A DNA stretch of 64,000 bases from CBDFLD01 sp965249005 (GTDB lineage: Bacteria; Acidobacteriota; UBA6911): contig CBDFLD010000023.1 of NCBI GenBank assembly GCA_965249005.1, positions 186,001-250,000 of the forward strand, in the 5' to 3' direction. A program made the translations under genes and the position numbers. Each line of letters starts with the position of its first letter. The first letter of the stretch is position 1. Shown here piece by piece: positions 45,309 through 52,599 of the stretch. Under the pieces are notes generated by a model. That model ran no database searches and had not been told where the DNA came from. It worked only from the letters and a program-made list of their open reading frames with translations.

Positions 45309-45315
45309 CGACCCC

Positions 45316-45669
45316 ATGCGATGGAGACAAAGCGCCGCCAAACCCCTAGCAGGAGTCCAGAAACTCAGTCGGCAGGAGCAGGTAATCCGCACGTCGTCGG
45401 CGGATAATTTCTGGGATGTCTGGACCTGCGATCCGAAGTTCATTCGCCGGTTTGCCAAGGCCGGCTATGAACCCACCAAGCAGCAACACGGAACAGTGTT
45501 CACTGTCCCGCTGAACGGGCTGAGTATTCGAAGCGCGAAGTCTCTGAAACCCATCCGGAAGCTGCTGCAGCATCTACGACAGGTCAACCAACCCGCCACG
45601 GAGGCCCCGACAACCTCAGAAAGTTCCACAGGACTGGAGAAATCGAGACTCAAAATCGTCGGCGAATAG
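45316..45669 (+). CDS. Hypothetical protein (117 aa)
   Basis: A 117-residue soluble protein beginning 7 bases after the zinc-ribbon frame, so it was probably its operon partner. The middle part, SSADNFWDVWTCDPKFIRRF followed by KAGYEPTKQQHGTVFTVPL, looks like a folded domain, and the C-terminal 30 residues are low in complexity. No clear ribosome site and no recognised family. The setting between two IS elements suggests cargo of an older mobile element. Confidence 0.45.
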   Translation: MRWRQSAAKPLAGVQKLSRQEQVIRTSSADNFWDVWTCDPKFIRRFAKAGYEPTKQQHGTVFTVPLNGLSIRSAKSLKPIRKLLQHLRQVNQPATEAPTTSESSTGLEKSRLKIVGE

Positions 45670-45831
45670 TATGACCAAGGGTCGCCTAGATCACGGTCAT
45701 TTTTCTACACGCGGTGACGAATTGACGCGATACGACGCCATTGTAAAACAATGAATTGCGGTGTCCTGTAAAACAGGCCTTTAACAGGATGCTGAAAAAC
45801 TCCAACTAAATCGGTTTTCGTGCATCTTCAA

Positions 45832-47492
45832 CCGGAATTTCCAATTTGGATCTCGGTTCCCAACATAATAGTCTCGAGCCACCATGGGAGCAAGAAAATC
45901 CCGGCCTCAGACCAACCATGGATCCAGTCAACGCATCCCAATGACCCGTTGTCGCCGTGGTAGTAGACCTTCTCACTCCTGCGTGGGCGATTTTCCAGAC
46001 ACATCGCCACACTCCTTCCATGGCATTCCAATTCCGGACTTGCAAGCCGGGCGGCTAACCGCTTGGCAGCGGCAAGGCCCAGATCCGCCTGAGCATTTCA
46101 CCAAACAACCGACGGTCCAGATGCCCCTCGGCCAAGAGCAACCAGTAGTACCGCGCGTGCTTGACCAGCCTTCCGCCAGTCTTCATCAACCGGTGCTGCA
46201 AGCTCGTGAGCGACCAGCTCTTGATCCGGGGTGGTAGCCCGAGTCGCCGCCATAGGTTGCCTAGGTTGTAGGCGAGCACGCTCAACTGCAGGCGCACTTC
46301 ATTCGCACGGAAGCGATGGCAGGACAGCCGCGTCCAATGCGTCGCCTGCTTGCCTTCTTTGATCCATTGCTCCGCCGTGCCGCGCTTGTTGTAGAACCTC
46401 ACCACCGAGCGGCTCGGCAAGCTCATGTTCGTGACAATGAACCCGACCCGCGGGAACAACTCGCCCTGGTGATGCTCGACCTTGGCGACGATCCGTCGCG
46501 GCCTCGACCAGCTTTCGGCCTGATAGCGGAAGCTCTTGTAGCGCACCAGTGGCTTGCGGCTGGGCCGACCTGGAGGACGAAACAGGATGTCGGCAATCTC
46601 CCACTCCAGGCTCTTGTTGGACGGGATGCGTATGGCATACTGAACGCCGCGCTCTTCCAGGGTCTCGTAAACCTCTGGCTTGGCGAAGGCGGCGTCTGCT
46701 CGAAAGACGATCTCTTTGCCTTGCTCCTGTTGAAAATCGATCTCCGGCAACAGAAGCTCGTCCCAGTCCTCGGCGCTATGCACGTTACCCGGCCGCAGCT
46801 TGGCCGCCAGACAGTCCCCGTGACTATTGAACAGAAACAGCGGATGGTAACACACGGACTCGAAGTGGCCATTGTAGGCGCTGCCTTCCTGCTGACCATG
46901 CACCGGACTCTCGCTTGAGTCCATATCCAACACTACGCGATCAGACTTGTCCAGAGCCTCGGCCTGTGCGAGTGTCTCTCGGTTCAGAGCCATCAGCCCG
47001 ATCAGATTCTCTTCTCGCGTCAGCAGCTCCGTCTCGAACCAGTGTAACGTCGAGGTCAGCGCCGCACCGCGATCCCAGTTTTTCTTCGAGCCGATCAAGC
47101 GAAAGGTCGGATCAACTGAGACCCGCGCGGCATCGTTAAGGTCTTCGTAGCCTGCCAGGCGACTATAGACCGATTGCCGCAGCAGATCGACGAGCGGGAA
47201 CTGTTTGTTCAAGCCTTGCCGCGTGTCGTTGAGATGCTCGTCTATGAGTCGTCCCATCCCCAGCCGTTCGTCCAACTCGCGGACCAGAATCAGGCCACCC
47301 TCGGAGGTGACTCGCGATCCCTGAAAATCAACTTTGAGTAATCCGTTAAAGCTGAGTTGAAACCCCTTTCGTTCTTTTTCACCCATCGGGTGTTGCCCTC
47401 CAATGTGTCCTTATCATTCTCCGACGCTTATAAATAGGGATGCCGAAGGCGGCTGAAAGGTTGCTATATTTCATTCAAATTGGAAATCCGGG
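45832..47492 (-). mobile_element. IS-B copy 2 (IS1380-type insertion sequence, 1661 bp)
   Basis: Identical in length and termini to copy 1 but inverted. Flanks are CTTCAA on the left and CTGAAG on the right, not a direct duplication. Its left end (transposase side, at 47492) truncates the DUF1326 gene. With copy 1 it brackets 39890-47492 as an inverted pair. Confidence 0.9.
46055..47386 (-). CDS. IS1380-family transposase (IS-B copy 2)
   Basis: A 443-residue transposase identical to that at 39996-41327, with the same DDE residues (VLDMDSS, VFRADAAF, EQWIKEGK). GGAGGG ribosome site. Confidence 0.93.
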   Translation of the reverse strand: MGEKERKGFQLSFNGLLKVDFQGSRVTSEGGLILVRELDERLGMGRLIDEHLNDTRQGLNKQFPLVDLLRQSVYSRLAGYEDLNDAARVSVDPTFRLIGSKKNWDRGAALTSTLHWFETELLTREENLIGLMALNRETLAQAEALDKSDRVVLDMDSSESPVHGQQEGSAYNGHFESVCYHPLFLFNSHGDCLAAKLRPGNVHSAEDWDELLLPEIDFQQEQGKEIVFRADAAFAKPEVYETLEERGVQYAIRIPSNKSLEWEIADILFRPPGRPSRKPLVRYKSFRYQAESWSRPRRIVAKVEHHQGELFPRVGFIVTNMSLPSRSVVRFYNKRGTAEQWIKEGKQATHWTRLSCHRFRANEVRLQLSVLAYNLGNLWRRLGLPPRIKSWSLTSLQHRLMKTGGRLVKHARYYWLLLAEGHLDRRLFGEMLRRIWALPLPSG

Positions 47493-47984
47493 CTGAAGTC
47501 CTGCTTGCGACATTGCGCCAGATACAACCGTTGGTTTCCCAGCACCATTTGATAATGGCTGCATAGTTGCTCGGCCAATGCCATTCACAGAAAGGATCGG
47601 TTTCTCGCCCCAAGAAATTGCGACACTCGCAACCTTGGCTGGCAACCATTCGTCTATGACCGCGCCCCAAAGACTCGCCAAATGACCGCTTTTCCTGCCA
47701 CTGCAAATTGCTTCCAGCTCGCGCCGTTGATCTTCGGTAGCGGGTTCGCCAATGTACAGACGAGCCTTGCCTCCACCTAAATAGAAATTAGCCGGCCATT
47801 CCCCTGTAAATGCTACCGTCGTTCCGCTCAGGTCTACGCCATCAGAGCTACCTTGCCGAATTTCAAACCGGAACGTATGTGCACACCATCCCTCGTCAGG
47901 CTCTATTTCGGGGCCGAGCCAACATGAACACCACATCTTGCAGCTGCACAAATCCAAGCTTCGTCCAGAAATTTGCCATGCCAT
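47493..47984 (-). pseudogene. DUF1326 protein, C-terminally truncated by IS-B
   Basis: The N-terminal 164 codons of a DUF1326 protein: MAWQISGRSLDLCSCKMWCS has the typical opening W-x-x-x-G followed by C-x-C and C-x-C, then SDGVDLSGTTVAF and EDQRRELEAICSG. Family members have about 200 residues; here the frame enters the IS-B terminus and stops at 47475, so about 30-40 residues are lost. DUF1326 genes often neighbour DUF2182 genes, and a DUF2182 fragment indeed lies just upstream, but in the opposite direction. The function of the pair is not established. Confidence 0.8.
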
Positions 47985-47985
47985 A

Positions 47986-48224
47986 GACTTTTTTCCCCGC
48001 TACATTTACCGGTACCTGCAGTGCGGGTTCGAGCGGACCGTTATCCTTTCACCGATGCTCGTCGGGACCAACGTGATCTTCGGGGGCGTCCTGCTGCTCG
48101 CCGCGGGCCTCTACCAACTCACCCCGATTAAGCATGCCTGTCTTCGCCACTGCCGATCGCCACTTGCATTCCTTACCACCCATTGGCGGCGGGACGCCCG
48201 TGGCGCGCTACGCATGGGCCTAGT
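47986..48224 (+). pseudogene. DUF2182 predicted metal-binding membrane protein, internal fragment
   Basis: About 80 codons with the diagnostic DUF2182 segment GLYQLTPIKHACLRHCRSPL, then FLTTHWRRDARGALRMGL, after one hydrophobic helix (VIFGGVLLLAAGLYQL). The N-terminal half is missing and the C-terminus (normally GCCW-containing helices) is cut by IS-A copy 3. The sequence beyond the IS does not continue it. It stands head to head with the DUF1326 remnant, with almost no gap. Confidence 0.8.
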
Positions 48225-48453
48225 CCCAAAATAAGCGAGGTATGAGCTCGCTCGGAAAATCGTTTGCCTTTTCCGAATATCTCGTGGATTTCAGCTCCTT
48301 GTGCGTAACAGGGAAAGCAAAGAGAAACACAAGAGACAAACCTTCCATTGGTTGTCTGGATCACTTGATCTTGTTTGTCTCTGTTATGCCCTTCCTTTCG
48401 CCCGCCACTCTTGCTCCGCCGGGGGTACGGGCTCACCCGCCGGCGAGGCGCCT

Positions 48454-49959
48454 TCAAGTAAACCTGAGTTGCCTGATATAGTCGAACGTCGCCAAAAAGG
48501 TTTCGAGATGCTTGCTATAGGCCAATATCCTGTAAACGAGGCGACGACCGGTTCTTACAATCTGACAGGGTATTTGCACAAAGTTCACCAGGAAGCGTTT
48601 GAACTCCATCCTCAAGATATCACGACGTACTGTCGGCGCCTGCGTCACCAGGCCATACCAGGCCTTCAGATTCCACGCCAGCGATGCGATGACCATGTAG
48701 GCCCAGTTCGATACCAGACTGTCCGAAGGCATCCTCAAGGCGTTCACTCCACTCTTGAGCTGACCGATGACGTTTTCCTGGTTGCAGCGATCGTTGGCAA
48801 AAAGGACCACTTCTCCCATCGTCATCTCCCGATCGTTGGTGATGTAGAAGAAGTACCGGACCTCATCAAACAGCCGGTGCTCCCCCTTTTCGATCGTGAG
48901 GTTCTTCCGAACCACAACCATGCGATAGGTTTTCTTACAGTGTCCGGGACGATAGTCAAACTCGGCGACCTGCTCGCTCTGCAGGCGGATGTTCTTGAAT
49001 TCTCTCTCCTTGATTACTTGTTCTTTGACGTTTTCCGGACGGCGCCGTTCTTCGCTCTTGACCTCATAACGAGGAGGCCGCTCGAGCGGTTTCCATTGTC
49101 TCTCCGGCAGGGCATCGGCCATCCCGACCAGGTTCGGCTTGGCGTCATAACCAAAGACAAAACCAACCCGCTCGTCCCAGCGATCGAAGTTTCTCGTCAG
49201 CGAGAAATCCGTGTCGCCCCGAAGCCAGACCTTCGTAAACACCGACGACACCAGATCGATTGCCCGGTCCATCCACTCGGCCGCTCCGTCGGAAGAGGGA
49301 CGGTTGCCCGGCCGATTCATCAGATAGAGGACCTCATTCGTATTGGCCAAGGTCACGATCAACGGTGCGTAACCCCAGATCCCGTTGTAGGCAATGTCCA
49401 TTCCTTCCTTGCATTCCCCCAAGGTTCCGGCGACGGTCCCGTCCACGTCGATGATGGCCTCCTTCCGGAAGGAAGCATCCTGCAACTTCCACACCTTGGT
49501 TCGGGTTTCATTGATGGTTTCCTGAAGTCCGAAGATCCAATCCTCATCGAAACGACGGAGGAAATCTCCAGCCGTCGTGGGATCCGGAATCCTCTCGGCT
49601 CCCAGTCCGTTCATGTAGGTCTCATCCTGGCGCAACCGCTCGATATCTTCGAGACAGGTTCCACCCGACAAGACGTTGTATGCGATGTTCAGTACATGAT
49701 CGGATTCCCAGTAAGGAAAGTGGTACTTGAGCAAAACGATGTTTCTGTTGATATCTTTGTCCAATCCAAGCTTACACACGAGCTTGTGAATGGCTCCGAT
49801 ACCACCAGATCCGATGGCGCGCGTTCTCTCGGCGATCTCGTAGTAGGTGTTGGAGTCCTTGAACATAGGATCGGACCGGTCCTCAAACTGATTTCTTTCC
49901 AACCGGCGTGTAAGATTTTGCTTGTCTCGGAGGAGGATTCTGTGGTTTCTTTTATTCAC
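48454..49959 (-). CDS. IS1380-family transposase (IS-A copy 3)
   Basis: A 501-residue transposase identical to the other two IS-A copies, with the same candidate DDE residues and GTG start. Confidence 0.92.
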   Translation of the reverse strand: MNKRNHRILLRDKQNLTRRLERNQFEDRSDPMFKDSNTYYEIAERTRAIGSGGIGAIHKLVCKLGLDKDINRNIVLLKYHFPYWESDHVLNIAYNVLSGGTCLEDIERLRQDETYMNGLGAERIPDPTTAGDFLRRFDEDWIFGLQETINETRTKVWKLQDASFRKEAIIDVDGTVAGTLGECKEGMDIAYNGIWGYAPLIVTLANTNEVLYLMNRPGNRPSSDGAAEWMDRAIDLVSSVFTKVWLRGDTDFSLTRNFDRWDERVGFVFGYDAKPNLVGMADALPERQWKPLERPPRYEVKSEERRRPENVKEQVIKEREFKNIRLQSEQVAEFDYRPGHCKKTYRMVVVRKNLTIEKGEHRLFDEVRYFFYITNDREMTMGEVVLFANDRCNQENVIGQLKSGVNALRMPSDSLVSNWAYMVIASLAWNLKAWYGLVTQAPTVRRDILRMEFKRFLVNFVQIPCQIVRTGRRLVYRILAYSKHLETFLATFDYIRQLRFT

Positions 49960-50034
49960 CTGGAATGTGCTCCTTTCGGGATGTCTTGTAAGTATATCAA
50001 ACGCATTTTATCCCGTAACGGCGCACGTTCCAGG
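49959..50034 (-). promoter_or_regulatory. Transposase start-site hairpin, IS-A copy 3
   Basis: Same two-part stem as in copies 1 and 2, positioned over the ribosome site and the first base of the GTG start. Confidence 0.55.
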
Positions 50035-50275
50035 GCTTTTCTTCCTCCTCATGCAAAAAATCACGCTGGACTAAGGCCTAGGGATAGGTTGTGGTAACCC
50101 CAAAACGGACAGATCTTACTGCGTTAGCCAGCACGCGAATATGAGGATGCTAGTCCCAGGTCAAACCCCGCTCTGGATCCGCCGATGAATATTCAGGCTG
50201 ACAATTGGGGCGTCTATATGAGGAGAAACCGAAAGATGCGTTGGAAAATCGTCAGAGCTTCGGCCTTGTTGTGCT

Positions 50276-50653
50276 TCATTTTGCCAAACCTTCCGTCCGG
50301 GCGACGAGCTTCTTGGACCGTGCAATCTTTAGCATCGTTTTGAGTCGCTCTACCTCAGCCAGCAAAACTCGATGGCCCAAGTCCGTGAGTCGGTAGTCGC
50401 GTCGCCGGCGATCGTCGTCAAAATCGGGATCGGGGCGGTCGCCGGATTCTTCGATTAGTCGATCCCGAATCATGCGCTTGATCGAGCCATAGAGTGTGCC
50501 AGGGCCAAGGCGCACCTTGTCGTTCGTTCGCTCTGCAACTTCGAGCATGATTCCGTAGCCGTGGCGTTCAGAATCGGAGAGTGCCATCAGGATGTGAAAA
50601 ACGGCGGGGCTGAGGGGGAGTTGAGATTCGGGACCCGTGGAGGTTCGTGCCAT
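50276..50653 (-). CDS. PadR-family transcriptional regulator
   Basis: A 125-residue winged-helix repressor. PLSPAVFHILMALSDSERHG and LGPGTLYGSIKRMIRDRLIE are the PadR DNA-binding helices, then RRRDYRLTDLGHRVLLAEVE is the wing and start of the dimerisation helix. PadR proteins typically repress their own gene and an efflux or detoxification gene. GAGAGAG lies just before the ATG. A palindrome at 50668-50688 directly upstream is the likely operator. Whatever lay downstream has been lost or replaced by IS-A copy 3, so the regulated partner is unknown. Confidence 0.9.
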   Translation of the reverse strand: MARTSTGPESQLPLSPAVFHILMALSDSERHGYGIMLEVAERTNDKVRLGPGTLYGSIKRMIRDRLIEESGDRPDPDFDDDRRRRDYRLTDLGHRVLLAEVERLKTMLKIARSKKLVARTEGLAK

Positions 50654-50667
50654 TACTACTCTCTCTG

Positions 50668-50688
50668 ATATATCTGTTACGGATATAT
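50668..50688. promoter_or_regulatory. Probable PadR operator
   Basis: An inverted repeat ATATATC - TGTTACG - GATATAT (perfect 7-bp arms, 7-bp spacer) located 15-35 bases upstream of the padR start codon, overlapping where its promoter should be. Position and AT-rich symmetry fit an autoregulatory PadR site. Confidence 0.65.
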
Positions 50689-51143
50689 TACTGATTCGCT
50701 CTGGTCTTTGTCAACTCCGATCCGGAATGGCCTTCTTTGCTACCGTGGCTACTACAGATCGACCACTCCTTGGGCGTGGAAAGAGAATGACTTAGCGTGA
50801 GGGTGATTCGATGTAGTAGTTGTAGTAGGCAATCTGGGGGGATGGGGAAGGACGGGGTGAGATTCGAAGGTTTGCGATTCCCGATGGAGCAGATCGCTTT
50901 ACGGGGGATAGGTCTGAACCGCCATCGACACTGGCCCTTCTGTCAGTTTCGCGTTCAGACGACCGTACTCTTCACACCATCTTCGACCGCGCCTCAAATG
51001 TGACACCCTCGACATGGGCAATGTGACACCTCGACATGGGCCGGGCGACTCACCTCCGTCGTTCTACTCTGGCAGGTACAAAGAAATGCGACTCAAACCC
51101 GCAATATGGGAGTATATTGTGGAAATTATCAAGAGGAGTCCTT
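50689..51143. other. Intergenic region with a short tandem repeat
   Basis: No convincing gene. It contains a direct repeat of 22 and 21 bases (next entry) and must hold the promoter of the oxidoreductase gene at 51144. TATATT near 51112-51117 is a weak -10 candidate. Confidence 0.4.
50998..51041. repeat. Two-copy tandem repeat
   Basis: Copy 1 (50998-51019) reads ATGTGACACCC then TCGACATGGGC; copy 2 (51021-51041) is the same with one C fewer. Read on the minus strand, each copy has GTGTCACAT. The origin is unknown; it could be a regulatory site upstream of the oxidoreductase gene or a scar of a mobile element end. Confidence 0.7.
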
Positions 51144-52472
51144 ATGACAAAACTGAATCGTCGCAGTTTTATGAAGGGTTCGGTAGGTGCCGCCGCGACC
51201 CTTGGGAGTTTAGCTCCCGCCCGTTCGTCGGGGTTAAAGGAAAAGATTGTAGTGGGCGTGATGGGGTTGGGCGGGCGGGGGACCTACCTGGCGCAGAAGT
51301 TCGCCCAACGTGAGGACGTGCAAGTCGCCTACCTCTGCGATGTGGATACTCGACGTTTCGCGCGTGCTCGGGAAATGGTAGAGAAAGTCCAGGCGGGTAA
51401 ACCCAAACTCGTCCACGATTTTCGCAGGATTCTCGACGACAAGGATGTGGATGTCCTGGTCAACGCGACCCCCGACCACTGGCATGCCCTGGGGAGCATT
51501 TTGGCCTGCCAGGCCAATAAGGATGTGTACGTGGAGAAACCCATGGCGCACAACGTCTGGGAAGGCAGAAAGATGGTCGAGGCGGCCCGGAAGTACCAGA
51601 GGGTCGTGCAGGTCGGCATGCAATCCCGCAGCGCTCCCTATGTCCGCAAGGCCCGGGAATACATCGAGGCCGGAAGGTTGGGTGATGTCTATCTGGTACG
51701 GGTATGCAATATGATGAAACACCCACGCCAGAAACAGAGTCGTGAACAACTGGTGCCGGAAGGATTCGACTACGATATGTGGTGTGGGCCTGCCCCCAAG
51801 TTGCCTTACAATTCCAGTCGGCACTGGCTGAATCGGTGGGAATACAGCTGTGGTCCGATCGCCGGGGATGCGATTCACCAGCTGGACCTGGCCCGATATC
51901 TTACCAACGACATTCCCCATCCCAAAACCGTGGCCCACCTGGGTGCGTTGAATCTGCTGCAAGACGGACGCAACACGCCGGATACGCAGCTGGCACTCTT
52001 TGAGTACGACGGACTCACGCTCTCTTTTGAAGCGACGCTCTGGACCCCGTACATCAAGAAGATCTCAGGGGATATTCGGAAGTCAGACCGTTTTCCCAAT
52101 TGGCCTTTCTGTAGTACAAAGGTAGAAATCTTCGGAACAGAAGGGTTTCTTTATTTCGGCCGGCATGGCGGTGGTTGGCAAGCCTATGATGCGAATGGCG
52201 AATTGGTTCGTTCAGAGTACGGTCGACCGGCAGACGCAGAACATCTGGATAACTTCATCGACTGTATTCAAACGCGCGAAAGGCCGGTGGCCGATGTTGA
52301 GGTCGGTCACCTATCTACCTTGCTCTGTCACCTGGCCAACATTTCCTATCGGGTGGGAAACCAGAAGCTGGAATTTGATCCGGACACCGAATCATTGCGG
52401 AATTGCAGCGAAGCCAATGAGCTTTTGAGACGAGCATACCGCCAACCATGGGTCATTCCAGATAAAGTATAG
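51144..52472 (+). CDS. Gfo/Idh/MocA-family oxidoreductase, Tat-exported
   Basis: A 442-residue NAD(P)-dependent oxidoreductase. It begins MTKLNRRSFMKGS, a twin-arginine signal (Arg6-Arg7), common for this family in planctomycetes. The Rossmann loop is VMGLGGRGTYL, and DVYVEKPMAHN contains the conserved Glu-Lys-Pro. CGPIAGDAIHQLDLARYLT carries the catalytic-site His. The open frame reaches 51036, but the ATG at 51144 has AGAGGAG six bases upstream and starts the Tat signal. It leads a rightward run with the lyase-like, DUF1549/DUF1553 and DUF1501 genes, separated by 96-130 bases. The substrate is probably a sugar or cyclitol. Confidence 0.88.
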   Translation: MTKLNRRSFMKGSVGAAATLGSLAPARSSGLKEKIVVGVMGLGGRGTYLAQKFAQREDVQVAYLCDVDTRRFARAREMVEKVQAGKPKLVHDFRRILDDKDVDVLVNATPDHWHALGSILACQANKDVYVEKPMAHNVWEGRKMVEAARKYQRVVQVGMQSRSAPYVRKAREYIEAGRLGDVYLVRVCNMMKHPRQKQSREQLVPEGFDYDMWCGPAPKLPYNSSRHWLNRWEYSCGPIAGDAIHQLDLARYLTNDIPHPKTVAHLGALNLLQDGRNTPDTQLALFEYDGLTLSFEATLWTPYIKKISGDIRKSDRFPNWPFCSTKVEIFGTEGFLYFGRHGGGWQAYDANGELVRSEYGRPADAEHLDNFIDCIQTRERPVADVEVGHLSTLLCHLANISYRVGNQKLEFDPDTESLRNCSEANELLRRAYRQPWVIPDKV

Positions 52473-52599
52473 CGGTGTCGATCGGGTGTTGCGCGAAACG
52501 GCTCCTCGACTATGGTTTCAGAAACGCCCTTCTTAGGCGTATTCTCACAACCGCTTTTGATATATTCTATTGGCGCGGGAAAGACAGGAGGACGAAAGG

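Larger units (their letters stand above)
48225..50076 (-). mobile_element. IS-A copy 3 (IS1380-type insertion sequence, 1852 bp)
   Basis: Same ends and length as copies 1 and 2. The flanks are CCTAGT (48219-48224) and CCTAGG (50077-50082): five of six bases match. Unlike copies 1 and 2 the flanks do not both look like an undisturbed target, since the DUF2182 frame does not resume on the right. It may result from recombination between copies, or from a later deletion. Confidence 0.9.

Noticed and set aside
39890..47492. A clean 7.6-kb composite transposon bounded by the two IS-B copies
   Set aside because: No target duplication flanks the outer ends and the internal genes are truncated, so a single transposition of the whole unit is not supported; kept only as a possibility.
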